A DNA stretch of 33,367 nucleotides from Gammaproteobacteria bacterium (GCA_018812595.1 JAHJDF010000025.1:1-33367), one strand, 5' to 3'; counted from the stretch's first letter, positions 25,524-33,367 are shown. Numbers and translations: made by a program. The notes: a model not told the origin generated them from the letters alone.

Positions 25524-26861
25524 GTGAATATTTCAGTAATTGGTACGGGGTATGTTGGTTTAGTCACCGGAGCTTGTTTGGCTGAGATGGGCAATCAAGT
25601 GGTTTGTGTCGATGTGGACAAAGAAAAAATCGCTAATTTAAAGCGTGGCATCATGCCAATTTATGAACCGGGTTTGGAAGCCATTGTGAAGCGTAATCAT
25701 GAGGATGGACGCTTACATTTTGTGACTTCCTTAGCAGAACAACCCTTTAAACCTTCTGTCTATTTTGTTGCTGTTGGAACACCGAGTGATGTAGATGGAT
25801 CTGCAGACTTGCAATATGTCTTAGGAGTGGCTCGGGATGTTGGCTGTTTTATCGATGATTACGTTGTTGTGATTGACAAATCAACTGTGCCTGTTTGTAC
25901 GGCGGAAAAAGTAAAAAACGTCATTCAAGAAGAATTAGAAAGACGCCATACACAAATACCGTTCGATGTGGTGAGTAATCCTGAATTCTTAAAAGAAGGC
26001 GATGCCATTGAAGATTTTATGAGACCGGATCGTGTGGTCGTAGGGGTCGATAGCGATAAAGCGCGTGCTGTGATGGCGGAAATTTATGAGCCGTTTACTC
26101 GCAACCACGAAAGAACCATTTTTATGGGAATCCGTGATGCAGAAATGACGAAATATGCAGCGAATGCCATGTTGGCAACGAAGATTTCGTTCATGAATGA
26201 AATTGCTAGCCTATGTGACGTGTTGGATGTGGATGTTGAACAAGTTCGTCGAGGCATTGGGTCGGATTCACGCATTGGATTTCCTTTCATTTACCCAGGT
26301 GCTGGATACGGTGGATCTTGTTTTCCTAAAGACGTGAAGGCGTTGGTGCGTATTGCGGAAGAAAATGGATTTGAACCTAAAGTGCTCCACGCGGTAGAAG
26401 CACGAAATTACGAGCAAAAGCGAGTCGTTGGCCAGAAAATCTTGGATCGATTCGGGGATGATTTGTCAGGCGTTGTCATCGCATTATGGGGCTTGTCCTT
26501 TAAGCCAGGTACGGACGATATGCGTGAAGCATCTTCCAAAGTTTTCTTAGAAACTGTCATTAAGCAGGGCGCGAAAGTAAAAGCATATGATCCAGAAGCG
26601 ATGGAAGTTGCTCGAAAGGAACTGCCTAAAAAGTGGTTGGAGTCCGGGGCATTGGAATTAAAAGAACATCAAGCAGCGGTTTTAGACGGAGCAGATGCTT
26701 TGGTTTTGATGACCGAGTGGAAACAATTTTGTAATCCTGATTTTGGGTACATCAAAAAACAGTTGAAAGGCAATGTTATTGTGGATGGTCGTAATCAGTA
26801 CGATCCGAACAAACTGAAAGAATTGGGATTCGAATATTTCGGTATTGGTCGTCACAATTAA
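25524..26861 (+). CDS. ugd: UDP-glucose 6-dehydrogenase
   Basis: Oxidises UDP-glucose to UDP-glucuronate with two NAD. 445 residues. The N-terminal Rossmann loop is GTGYVGLVTGACLAEMG; DKSTVP and NPEFLKEGDAI follow. The substrate loop SDSRIGFPFIYPGAGYGG ends at the catalytic Cys266 in GGSCFPKD. The C-terminal domain has LWGLSFKPGTDDMREA. Starts with GTG at 25524 behind AGGAGG. It uses the product of galU upstream. Confidence 0.97.
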   Translation: MNISVIGTGYVGLVTGACLAEMGNQVVCVDVDKEKIANLKRGIMPIYEPGLEAIVKRNHEDGRLHFVTSLAEQPFKPSVYFVAVGTPSDVDGSADLQYVLGVARDVGCFIDDYVVVIDKSTVPVCTAEKVKNVIQEELERRHTQIPFDVVSNPEFLKEGDAIEDFMRPDRVVVGVDSDKARAVMAEIYEPFTRNHERTIFMGIRDAEMTKYAANAMLATKISFMNEIASLCDVLDVDVEQVRRGIGSDSRIGFPFIYPGAGYGGSCFPKDVKALVRIAEENGFEPKVLHAVEARNYEQKRVVGQKILDRFGDDLSGVVIALWGLSFKPGTDDMREASSKVFLETVIKQGAKVKAYDPEAMEVARKELPKKWLESGALELKEHQAAVLDGADALVLMTEWKQFCNPDFGYIKKQLKGNVIVDGRNQYDPNKLKELGFEYFGIGRHN

Positions 26862-26900
26862 TCTTTGATTTGTCATAGTTGTCTCAGGGAGTATCGAGTC

Positions 26901-27266
26901 ATGACGGAACGTAACGAAGTTGGAAAAATTTATGAACGGCCTTGGGGCAACTATAAGACATTGAGTCTTGAGAAGGGTTATCGAGTAAAGATATTGACCG
27001 TAAATCCAAGCGGACAATTATCGTTGCAAAAGCATCAGCATCGGTCAGAACATTGGGTGATTGTTGCAGGGGAGCCGACGATCACTATAGAAGAATCCGT
27101 GGAGACACATCATGCCAATGAGTCGTTTTTTGTTCCTAAGGGTACATTGCACCGCATCGAGAATTTCACAAAAAAAACCGTCGTAATTGTGGAAGTACAA
27201 GTGGGAGATTACCTGGGCGAAGACGACATTATTCGGTATGCGGATGTGTACGGAAGGGATGGTTAA
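26901..27266 (+). CDS. stand-alone cupin mannose-6-phosphate isomerase domain
   Basis: Type II phosphomannose isomerase, converting fructose-6-P to mannose-6-P. 121 residues, equal to the C-terminal cupin domain of bifunctional ManC/AlgA. It has YERPWGNYKTL, the metal-binding QKHQHRSEHW (two His and Glu), PKGTLHRIEN and EVQVGDYLGEDDIIR. ATG at 26901 is chosen for AGGGAG nine bases upstream; the frame is open to 26865. It lies directly after ugd and supplies the step missing from the short manC. Confidence 0.9.
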   Translation: MTERNEVGKIYERPWGNYKTLSLEKGYRVKILTVNPSGQLSLQKHQHRSEHWVIVAGEPTITIEESVETHHANESFFVPKGTLHRIENFTKKTVVIVEVQVGDYLGEDDIIRYADVYGRDG

Positions 27267-27285
27267 TCGTTATTCCCGCTTCCGT

Positions 27286-27354
27286 CGTCATTCCCGCTTT
27301 GCTGTGAATCCAGTTATTTAATTTGTCTGGATTCACAGCAAAGCGGGAATGACG
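27286..27354. repeat. perfect 28-bp inverted repeat
   Basis: CGTCATTCCCGCTTTGCTGT then GAATCCAG at 27286-27313 is the exact reverse complement of 27327-27354, around a 13-base AT-rich spacer. It is two family repeats facing each other with no mismatch, unlike the decayed copies elsewhere. Confidence 0.92.
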
Positions 27355-27366
27355 ATGAAGAACGTA

Positions 27367-27389
27367 GAGACTATATTTCTCGCGTCTCC
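27367..27389 (+). promoter_or_regulatory. shared leader motif upstream of the 27423 gene
   Basis: Identical over 23 bases to the ugd site (GAGACTATATTTCTCGCG then TCTCC), 33 bases before the start codon at 27423. Confidence 0.65.
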
Positions 27390-27422
27390 TTATGAGATCA
27401 ACATTAAAGGAATTATGAAGCC

Positions 27423-28295
27423 ATGAACAATCAATCGACATTTTCAGTCAAGGAACTTCCGGAATTATCGGTGCTTGAAGGCGATGCATTGGAACCTGTG
27501 GATTTTCGAGAGTTCGTACAATCTCCTTTAGATGAACCATTAACTTTCGAAGCTGTTCTTGAAAGCGGAGATGCATTACCTGCAGACATCGTTTGTAGTA
27601 AAGATGGAGTGATGAGCGGCGTTGCTCAAGCGGGAACTGCAAAGGATGTTGCATATAACATCAGCGTCACCGTGCAAAGTGCGTCTTTAGAGCCTTTCAC
27701 CTTTCTTGTTGTTTTAACGATTTATTCTGCTGAGCGATCCCAAGCAAGTGAAGAAGGTGAAATGTTTTACGAACAGGCCAAAAAAGCGCACGAAGCGCTC
27801 AAGCAATATTGGCAAGAGATTGCAGCGGGAGAAGAACACCCGGATCTTGACGAGTTGTTGAATCGCGATGTGACGCCAGAAGATGTGTATTACATGCTTG
27901 AGCGGTTTGCCACGCTTGTGGTTTGGAACGCTGATGATTTGAACCCTCCTAGCGAAGGTAAACTGCTTAAACTCAAAAATGCGAGTCCATTGTTTAGAGT
28001 CTATGATTTTGGTGTGGTGCTTGTTGCTTCACCAGTGAATTTATTTGATGTCCATCGTCCATTGGGCGCAGCACTAGAAACCGCGCGAGCTATGATGCAG
28101 GAAGTACAGCGGCGTAAATGGAATATTGAGATGGCAGGGCTTGCCAAGATGATGACCGCGGCATGGGTCGAGGTGAAACGATTGAACTTAGATGCGAAAG
28201 ATCATCAGATTGAAGTCCACAACTATGAACCGAGAAAAATAGATTTCTCTGTACTGTTTTCAGAGATAAAACCAAGCCCTAAAACAGGCGCTTGA
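27423..28295 (+). CDS. uncharacterised 290-residue protein with Ig/cadherin-like N-terminus
   Basis: Function unknown. Residues about 5-102 look like a beta-sandwich of the putative-Ig (He_PIG/cadherin-like) kind: alternating hydrophobic strands, PLTFEAVLESGDALPADI, then GVMSGVAQAGTAKDVAYNIS and TVQSASLEPF. Residues about 105-275 are mainly helical with acidic loops. No signal peptide or membrane segment, so it seems cytoplasmic. ATG at 27423 follows a weak site (AAAGGAAT). The next gene starts after 12 bp behind GGAGGTGA, and tpiA 14 bp after that, so the three form an apparent operon under the shared motif. Confidence 0.88.
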   Translation: MNNQSTFSVKELPELSVLEGDALEPVDFREFVQSPLDEPLTFEAVLESGDALPADIVCSKDGVMSGVAQAGTAKDVAYNISVTVQSASLEPFTFLVVLTIYSAERSQASEEGEMFYEQAKKAHEALKQYWQEIAAGEEHPDLDELLNRDVTPEDVYYMLERFATLVVWNADDLNPPSEGKLLKLKNASPLFRVYDFGVVLVASPVNLFDVHRPLGAALETARAMMQEVQRRKWNIEMAGLAKMMTAAWVEVKRLNLDAKDHQIEVHNYEPRKIDFSVLFSEIKPSPKTGA

Positions 28296-28307
28296 AGGAG
28301 GTGAGAG

Positions 28308-28823
28308 ATGTCTGATTTGATTAATAAATTAAAGAAATCGAATGTGCGAGTTGTGGAACGAGAGGATGGGACGACTCATATTAAGCGTGGACCTAGGATT
28401 CCTCTCGGTACTATCTACGAACCACTACGTTTTCTACCGTGGTTTTCTGAAGATCCGAAGCATCCTCTGCCTAAGCCTTTCGAAGGAGTGGATATTTTAT
28501 TCAAGAGAGACGAAAAAGGGGGTCTGACCGAAGTCACAATTAAATATGCGAAACGTAAATTTAGAAGCAATTTGAGGGATAAAGATATTCGTTATTTGTT
28601 GGAGCAAGCGGTAAGCAATGGTTGGAGTGAGATTTCTGCTGAAGGCTTTGATGCAGAAACACGCAAGCGTATTTATGCAATGGCTGTTAATACCTACAAA
28701 TTAGAAATTAAGCCGTCAGCTAAAGATGCAGAGGATCCTGATATTAAAAAATTGACAGATGGTGACGGTCTAGTAGTAACTGCAGACGATAAGTCCGATG
28801 GGCCCTTAGTCGCATTATCCTAA
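28308..28823 (+). CDS. uncharacterised 171-residue protein with LPD7-like segment
   Basis: Function unknown. Residues about 60-90 are basic (DILFKRDEKGGLTEVTIKYAKRKFRS). About 92-135 (DIRYLLEQAVSNGWSEISAE then GFDAETRKRIY and NTYKLEIKPS) resembles the GW...G...R pattern of the LPD7 domain, found in conjugative relaxases and large polyvalent proteins; this is by eye. The C-terminal 35 residues are acidic and likely disordered. Start: ATG at 28308 behind GGAGGTGA. It appears coupled to the 290-residue gene before it. Confidence 0.85.
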   Translation: MSDLINKLKKSNVRVVEREDGTTHIKRGPRIPLGTIYEPLRFLPWFSEDPKHPLPKPFEGVDILFKRDEKGGLTEVTIKYAKRKFRSNLRDKDIRYLLEQAVSNGWSEISAEGFDAETRKRIYAMAVNTYKLEIKPSAKDAEDPDIKKLTDGDGLVVTADDKSDGPLVALS

Positions 28824-28837
28824 TAAGGAAGAAATAC

Positions 28838-29602
28838 ATGAAACCAAAAATTATTGCTGGCAATTGGAAAATGCAGGGTTCGTTGCAAGAAATAACAAAT
28901 CTGATGCGAGAGGTTTGTTCAAATTTTGATGTTTTAAATTCTCCTTCTGTCCAAGTGATCGTTTTTCCGAGTTTCGTTTATTTGCATACCGTGCATCAAC
29001 TTTTACAAAATTCTCCTGTTTTATTGGGCGCACAAAACGTAAACGAACATGTGGCAGGAGCATATACCGGCGAGGTGGCCGCGAGCATGTTGAAAGACAT
29101 GCGCTGTCAATTTGTGATTCTTGGGCATTCAGAACGCAGGCATGTTTATAAAGAATCGAACGAGCTAGTGGCCGAGAAAGTGCAACGAGCTTTGGAAGTG
29201 CAATTAACCCCGATTTTGTGCGTGGGTGAATTACTAGAAGACCGAGAAAAAGGGCGTACAGAAGCTGTGATTCAAGCACAGTTGCAAGCGGTGATTGATG
29301 CTGTTGGTTATCAAGCATTTCAACAATGCATCATTGCGTATGAACCGGTTTGGGCGATCGGTACAGGATTAACCGCAACACCGGAGCAGGCGGAAAGCGT
29401 ACAAGCCTTTATTCGAAAACTGTTGAAACAGGGTGGCACAGAGCTGGCAAACAAGATGTCGATTTTGTACGGCGGAAGCGTGAAACCGGACAATGCAGCA
29501 TCTTTCCTATCCGTTCCCGGCATCGATGGTGTTCTGATAGGCGGAGCCTCTTTAAAAGCGCAATCTTTTGTCGATATTTGCAAAGTCGGCATACAAAGTT
29601 GA
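28838..29602 (+). CDS. tpiA: triosephosphate isomerase
   Basis: Interconverts dihydroxyacetone phosphate and glyceraldehyde-3-phosphate. 254 residues. Lys in AGNWKMQG (about 12), His in LGHSERR (about 97), the catalytic Glu loop AYEPVWAIGTG (about 168), and YGGSVKP near the C-terminus are all present. ATG at 28838 is behind AAGGAAG. The spacing to the two unknown genes before it (14 bp) suggests co-transcription. secG, the usual next gene in many gammaproteobacteria, is not here. Confidence 0.96.
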   Translation: MKPKIIAGNWKMQGSLQEITNLMREVCSNFDVLNSPSVQVIVFPSFVYLHTVHQLLQNSPVLLGAQNVNEHVAGAYTGEVAASMLKDMRCQFVILGHSERRHVYKESNELVAEKVQRALEVQLTPILCVGELLEDREKGRTEAVIQAQLQAVIDAVGYQAFQQCIIAYEPVWAIGTGLTATPEQAESVQAFIRKLLKQGGTELANKMSILYGGSVKPDNAASFLSVPGIDGVLIGGASLKAQSFVDICKVGIQS

Positions 29603-29684
29603 TTAACAAATAGTTTATAAAAAAGACGCGATAAATCGCCCTCTATGTTTAAAAGAATTCATTCAAAGGGCGGCTAAATCTGCC

Positions 29685-29713
29685 TTGTATCTGTAAATAC
29701 CCTGCAGTAGACT
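29685..29713 (+). promoter_or_regulatory. rplM-rpsI promoter
   Basis: -35 TTGTAT (29685-29690), 17-base spacer, -10 TAGACT (29708-29713), then TGCGCCC, a GC-rich discriminator as at ribosomal operons. The predicted transcript start is near 29720, about 110 bases before rplM. Confidence 0.65.
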
Positions 29714-29714
29714 T

Positions 29715-29829
29715 GCGCCCTTTTGAAAAGAGGGGGTGGTTTTGTCACCGCCGCAATTTTCATAAAAATCCTTTGCTTAATTTCGTAATTGAATCTAATG
29801 CAATAAGAGTTTTTTTATTGGAGTTATCA
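29715..29829 (+). promoter_or_regulatory. rplM 5' leader with hairpins
   Basis: The 110-base untranslated leader can form CCCTTTT-GAA-AAGAGGG and GGTGGTTTTGTCACC stem-loops, followed by an AT-rich stretch before the ribosome site. L13 leader elements that bind the ribosomal protein are known in other bacteria; this one is a candidate by position and shape only. Confidence 0.4.
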
Positions 29830-30267
29830 ATGAGAACAGTCACTGTTAAACCAGACGACATTCAACGCAAATGGTATGTCGTTGATGCCGAGAACAAAAT
29901 CTTAGGCCGTTTGGCCACTCAAATCGCACATCGGTTGCGTGGGAAACATAAACCAGAATTCACTCCCAATATGGATTTAGGCGATTACATTATTGTCATT
30001 AATGCGAGCAAAGTTCGCGTGACGGGTAATAAGACAGAAGACAAGATGTATTACCACCATTCCCGTTATCCTGGCGGGTTGAAATCAACTAATTTCGCCA
30101 AATTACAGAAAAGACATCCTGAGGATATTATTAAACAAGCCGTTAAAGGAATGTTGCCTAAAGGGCCTTTAGGTCGAAAGATGGCTAAAAAGTTGAAAGT
30201 GTATGCCGGTACAGAACATGAGCATGCAGCCCAGCAACCTGAAATTTTGAACATTGAGACGGAATAA
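29830..30267 (+). CDS. rplM: 50S ribosomal protein L13
   Basis: Early-assembly 23S-binding protein. 145 residues (142 in E. coli). It has [52 protein letters not shown] and [16 protein letters not shown] at 29830 is chosen because GGAG stands six bases upstream and the protein then aligns with the family; the frame is open to 29713. Confidence 0.97.
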   Translation: MRTVTVKPDDIQRKWYVVDAENKILGRLATQIAHRLRGKHKPEFTPNMDLGDYIIVINASKVRVTGNKTEDKMYYHHSRYPGGLKSTNFAKLQKRHPEDIIKQAVKGMLPKGPLGRKMAKKLKVYAGTEHEHAAQQPEILNIETE

Positions 30268-30271
30268 GATT

Positions 30272-30703
30272 ATGTCAGAGAAAATTAATTACTATGGAAC
30301 AGGCCGACGTAAGAGCTCTAGCGCAAGAGTTTTTATGAAACCGGGGAAAGGACGCATCATCGTTAATACACGTCCAGTAGAACAGTATTTTGCGAGAAAA
30401 ACGGATCTTATGATCATCCAACAGCCCTTGGAAGCTGTTAGCCAGTTAGGTCGATTCGATTTCAAAATCACCGTTCGAGGCGGCGGATCAACTGGGCAAG
30501 CGGACGCTATTCGATTAGGTATTTCTCGCGCGCTCGTGGAGTACGATGAAACGACTCGTACTGGCGAAGTGGCAAAAGATGAACTAACTTTCCGTAAGAT
30601 ATTACGTTCCGCAGGATTGTTAACTCGTGATTCAAGACGGGTTGAGCGCAAGAAATTCGGCTTCCGTAAAGCAAGAAAACGCAAACAATACTCAAAACGT
30701 TAA
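30272..30703 (+). CDS. rpsI: 30S ribosomal protein S9
   Basis: Its C-terminal tail reaches the P-site tRNA. 143 residues (130 in E. coli). It has [46 protein letters not shown] and the basic tail [14 protein letters not shown] at 30272 follows the rplM stop by four bases. Co-transcribed with rplM. Confidence 0.97.
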   Translation: MSEKINYYGTGRRKSSSARVFMKPGKGRIIVNTRPVEQYFARKTDLMIIQQPLEAVSQLGRFDFKITVRGGGSTGQADAIRLGISRALVEYDETTRTGEVAKDELTFRKILRSAGLLTRDSRRVERKKFGFRKARKRKQYSKR

Positions 30704-30744
30704 TCTCACTTTTTTCTTTTCGTTTTCTTTTATGAGGTGAAGTT

Positions 30745-31377
30745 ATGTCTGCCGTTGCCAGTAAGCGTTCTGTGATGACTTTGTATACCAGTCCGTCGGA
30801 GATCGAGAGTCATCGGTCCAGAATCGTTCTTGCCGAAAAAGGCATTCAAGTCGATGTGATTGAATTAGGGAAGGATGATCATTCAGAAGATTTGAGCGTA
30901 ATTAATCCTTACCACTCATTACCTACCTTGGTTGATCGTAATATCGTTTTGTATCACTCCAATATCATTATGGAATATTTAGATGAGCGTTTTCCTCATC
31001 CTCCTTTATTGCCGGTCTATCCTGTTGCGCGTGCGCAATCGCGTTTGATGATGTATCGCATTGAGAGAGATTGGTATTCCTTGGTCAGAGCTATTGAAGG
31101 GGATGACGCCGCATTAGCAAAAAAAGCGAAAGATGAATTGTTTGAGAGCTTGATGAGTGTGGTACCTGTTTTTCAAAACACCGCTTATTTTCTGAGCGAC
31201 GAGTATTCATTAGTCGATTGTGCATTTGCTCCAATCCTATGGCGCTTGCCTGCTTATGAGATTGAATTGCCTGCACGAGCAAAGGCTTTGCTTGCTTATG
31301 CTAAACGACTTTTTGATCGCGAAACTTTTCAACAAAGTCTCACGGATACTGAGAAAGAGCTTAGGAATCCTCTTTGA
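30745..31377 (+). CDS. sspA: stringent starvation protein A
   Basis: RNA polymerase-associated glutathione S-transferase-fold protein that controls stress and virulence genes. 210 residues. N-terminal thioredoxin-like domain (about 12-85) with NPYHSLPTLVDRNIVLYHS, and a C-terminal helical domain with the SPxEIESHR and LVDCAFAPILWRL parts. As in other SspA, the catalytic residue is not needed. ATG at 30745 behind GAGGTGA. petABC, found between rpsI and sspA in many gammaproteobacteria, is absent. Confidence 0.93.
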   Translation: MSAVASKRSVMTLYTSPSEIESHRSRIVLAEKGIQVDVIELGKDDHSEDLSVINPYHSLPTLVDRNIVLYHSNIIMEYLDERFPHPPLLPVYPVARAQSRLMMYRIERDWYSLVRAIEGDDAALAKKAKDELFESLMSVVPVFQNTAYFLSDEYSLVDCAFAPILWRLPAYEIELPARAKALLAYAKRLFDRETFQQSLTDTEKELRNPL

Positions 31378-31426
31378 AAGAAGTGATTTCGTTGCTTTGT
31401 GAATGTGTCATCAAAGGAGAATGAAT

Positions 31427-31792
31427 ATGCTATCTAATAAGCCCTATTTATTACGTGCTTTTTATCAATGGATTGTCGATAGTGAATGTACCCCGTATCT
31501 GCTTATTGATGGCGAAATGAAAAATGTTCAAGTGCCTCAAGAGTTCATCGAAGACGGTAAAATTATTCTCAATGTTTCTCCTCGTGCCACAAGAGATTTT
31601 CGTATTTCTAATCATGAAGTAGCTTGTCGCACCAGTTTTGGGGGCGTAGAGAAGTATATTTCTGTGCCGGTCCAATCAATTATGGCGATTTATGCTATGG
31701 AGAACGGTCAAGGGATGGTCTTTGAAGAAGATGAGCAAAGCGGCGACGGTAGTCTTGAAGAAGAAGTTCCGAATCTGCGCGTTGTTGAGTAA
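31427..31792 (+). CDS. sspB: ClpXP adaptor SspB
   Basis: Binds ssrA-tagged proteins and delivers them to ClpXP. 121 residues, shorter than E. coli SspB (165). The folded part (PYLLRAFYQWIVDSECTPYL, GKIILNVSPRAT, ACRTSFGG, VPVQSIMAIYAMENGQGM) is complete. The acidic linker is short, and the C-terminal ClpX-binding motif is kept as NLRVVE (LRVVK in E. coli). ATG at 31427 is chosen because AAGGAG lies seven bases upstream; the ATG at 31421 is too close. Confidence 0.94.
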   Translation: MLSNKPYLLRAFYQWIVDSECTPYLLIDGEMKNVQVPQEFIEDGKIILNVSPRATRDFRISNHEVACRTSFGGVEKYISVPVQSIMAIYAMENGQGMVFEEDEQSGDGSLEEEVPNLRVVE

Positions 31793-31835
31793 TTCCTACG
31801 TATCGTTATTTTTGATCTTGTCGTTGTTCCAACCT

Positions 31836-31859
31836 CATTCCTAGCTGTAGCTAGGAATG
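31836..31859. repeat. palindrome between convergent sspB and host-attachment gene
   Basis: CATTCCTAGCT, GT, AGCTAGGAATG: perfect 11-bp arms, followed by ACG as in the family (CATTCC...GGAATGACG). It is a short member of the repeat family and a plausible two-way terminator stem, but no T-run follows. Confidence 0.75.
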
Positions 31860-31875
31860 ACGATAGAAATCATCT

Positions 31876-32316
31876 TTATTCAAAAAATTCTTTTCGAAGT
31901 AAGCGAGTCGTTTCCTCTATTTTTAAGCGCGTATAGTCTTTGTTGATATGGTTTATTTTTAGATCAGGCGTTTTGCAATGAAAATGCTCTTTAAATAATC
32001 CATAAAAATGAGAAGGCATGACCAGAATCAATTGTGTAAAAGCAGGGCGCCCTTCATTGTGTAAGAGCGTCTTTGCCAACTCCATGGAAAAATTTTTCGC
32101 TTCAATTTTTTTAGGATCTGTTTGTGATTCATATGCGCTGCGGGCGGTGTGAGAAGTTTGGTAATGCCCTGGTTTGTCTGCGGTCAGATCATGCTTTTTG
32201 TCGCGGCTTTGTGGGTGTTTAAAGCTTTGTAGTAGATGGGGCAATTCTGTGCGGAGATGCTTTGTTTCGTACAGAAAAGCACGAGAAGCATTGGCAACTA
32301 AAATCCATGTACTCAT
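31876..32316 (-). CDS. host-attachment family protein
   Basis: 146 residues. Begins STWILVANASRAFLYE, the hallmark start of the family known as protein required for attachment to host cells (PF10116). It is also rich in His/Lys with SRDKKHDLTADKPGHYQ and KIEAKNFSMELA, and ends LLRKEFFE. No signal peptide, so a direct role in attachment is doubtful; the family is also found in free-living bacteria. ATG at 32316 is behind AAGGGA. Confidence 0.85.
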   Translation of the reverse strand: MSTWILVANASRAFLYETKHLRTELPHLLQSFKHPQSRDKKHDLTADKPGHYQTSHTARSAYESQTDPKKIEAKNFSMELAKTLLHNEGRPAFTQLILVMPSHFYGLFKEHFHCKTPDLKINHINKDYTRLKIEETTRLLRKEFFE

Positions 32317-32516
32317 ATCTAGATCCCTTGTGTTGATTGATAAGTGGAGTGAACCAAATGGCGCGCCATTATAGTAAGCTGCTTACATTCCACAAACGTT
32401 CAGAATCATTCTGATTTCTAAATAACCATATTGTTTGTCGATCTTATTTATCGTGTGCGATCCCTCTTTCTGGTCCTTATAATGCCCCCTCATTTTGTTA
32501 CCGGAGGAATTGAGAG

Positions 32517-33362
32517 ATGCATGAAAAAACTTTTAAAGCAGAACACATTAATGCAGTCGAAGAGGATTTGGCTGGGAACAATGGTATTGGGCGTTATGTG
32601 TTTTTGCCTGGTTCGGATGGACGCGCAAAACAAATAGCAGATCACTTTTCCTCGGTGACAGTGAAAGAGTCGTCACGTGCTCATAATTTGTATCTTGGAG
32701 AGATTGAGCACGAGGGCACAAAAATTGAAGTAGCTTCTGTAGCGACCGGCATGGGAACCCCCAGTGTGGATATCATTATGAATGAACTCATCAAACTGGG
32801 AGCAAAACGATTCCTGCGTGTGGGTACAGCAGGTTTGCTTCAACCTGAATTTATGAGGTTAGGGGATTTTGTGATTGGCTTGGGTGCTGTACGTGATGAA
32901 GGGGCTTCTCGTAATTACGTTCCTTTAGAGTTTCCAGCGATTGCATCGCCAGAGATGGTGCAAGCATTAGTAGAAGCTGCGCGGGAATTAAATTTTCCAG
33001 AGCAGTGTCATGTGGGTTTAATGCATTCCAAAGATTCTCTTTTTGCTCGAGAGTTTGGTGAAGGCGCAATGGCGGAAAGCAATCACGCTTATGTAAATAT
33101 CTTGCGTCGGGCGGGAGTGCTTGCTTCCGAAATGGAAGCCTCGCATTTGTTTACCTTATCGCAGTTATTTGATGCACAACTCAGAATAAAAGGAAAAGGG
33201 TGTCGATATCGCATTTTGTCTGGAGCCATTTGTCTCATGATCAGCGACGGCCCCGGTTTTGTTTCTGGTGAACCTTTGCGACAAGGCATAGAAAAAGTGA
33301 TCGAAATCACAAAACGTGCATTTATTCATCTAGCAGGACGTGAAGAAAAACTACTGTTCTAG
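32517..33362 (+). CDS. nucleoside phosphorylase, uridine phosphorylase-like
   Basis: Splits a nucleoside with phosphate, for salvage. 281 residues (253 in E. coli Udp). Family order is clear: FLPGSDGRAKQIA at the phosphate loop (PGDPDR in E. coli Udp), TGMGTPSVDIIMNEL, RVGTAGLLQPEFMRLGDFVI, PLEFPAIAS, SEMEASHLFTL and ISDGP. The phosphate loop has SDG for DPD but keeps the Arg. About 20 extra residues near 230-250 precede ISDGP. Substrate is uncertain; uridine or a purine is possible. ATG at 32517 has GGAGG nine bases upstream. Confidence 0.85.
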   Translation: MHEKTFKAEHINAVEEDLAGNNGIGRYVFLPGSDGRAKQIADHFSSVTVKESSRAHNLYLGEIEHEGTKIEVASVATGMGTPSVDIIMNELIKLGAKRFLRVGTAGLLQPEFMRLGDFVIGLGAVRDEGASRNYVPLEFPAIASPEMVQALVEAARELNFPEQCHVGLMHSKDSLFAREFGEGAMAESNHAYVNILRRAGVLASEMEASHLFTLSQLFDAQLRIKGKGCRYRILSGAICLMISDGPGFVSGEPLRQGIEKVIEITKRAFIHLAGREEKLLF

Positions 33363-33367
33363 AAATA

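Overview
The window looks like the chromosome of a Gammaproteobacterium of moderate-to-low GC content, judged by eye at a little over 40%. The evidence is gene content and order: an initiator tRNA-fMet followed by rimP-nusA-infB-rbfA-rpsO-pnp, a complete potABCD spermidine/putrescine operon, rplM-rpsI-sspA-sspB, and class II LysS. A host-associated lineage such as the Legionellales/Coxiellaceae fits the large Lys/Ser-rich orphan protein, the insertion sequence and the many palindromic repeats. That placement is inference, because no 16S or marker tree is available here.

Layout. 1-2,800: the 3' end of a possible gene on the + strand, then a convergent 868-residue protein of unknown function with a coiled coil and a Ser/acidic repeat tail. 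Its promoter carries an operator-like palindrome in the -35/-10 spacer. 3,002-4,542: an insertion sequence with a DDE (rve-type) transposase, two nested copies of its terminal repeat at each end, and a 136-bp hairpin containing DnaA-box-like sites. 4,642-14,359: lysS, tRNA-fMet and the nusA-infB translation/RNA-decay cluster. truB is missing from its usual place between rbfA and rpsO. 14,420-15,496: hinT (- strand) and ppa. 15,597-20,702: potA-potB-potC-potD plus a second, diverged potD-like gene. 20,916-27,266: a polysaccharide precursor block with manC, an unknown gene, galU, a WcaJ/WbaP-type initiating sugar transferase, ugd and a stand-alone cupin phosphomannose isomerase domain. Together these could supply GDP-mannose, UDP-glucose and UDP-glucuronate and load the first sugar on undecaprenyl phosphate. 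27,423-29,602: two unknown genes running into tpiA. 29,830-31,792: rplM-rpsI-sspA-sspB. 31,876-33,362: a host-attachment-family protein (- strand) and a nucleoside phosphorylase.

Two themes cross the window. The first is a family of short palindromic repeats (core ATTCCCGC...GCGGGAAT or ATCCCCGC...GCGGGGAT, flanked by GTCAT and CCAG) found in at least eleven intergenic sites and in no confidently called gene. It resembles the Neisseria dRS3 core. The second is a conserved leader/promoter motif (GACTATATTTCTCGCG) that occurs only upstream of manC, ugd and the unknown 27,423 gene. It suggests that the unknown gene pair and tpiA are co-regulated with polysaccharide synthesis.

The most promising uncharacterised items are that 27,423-28,823 gene pair (the second gene has an LPD7-like motif), the 868-residue protein with its promoter palindrome, and the double-ended insertion sequence.
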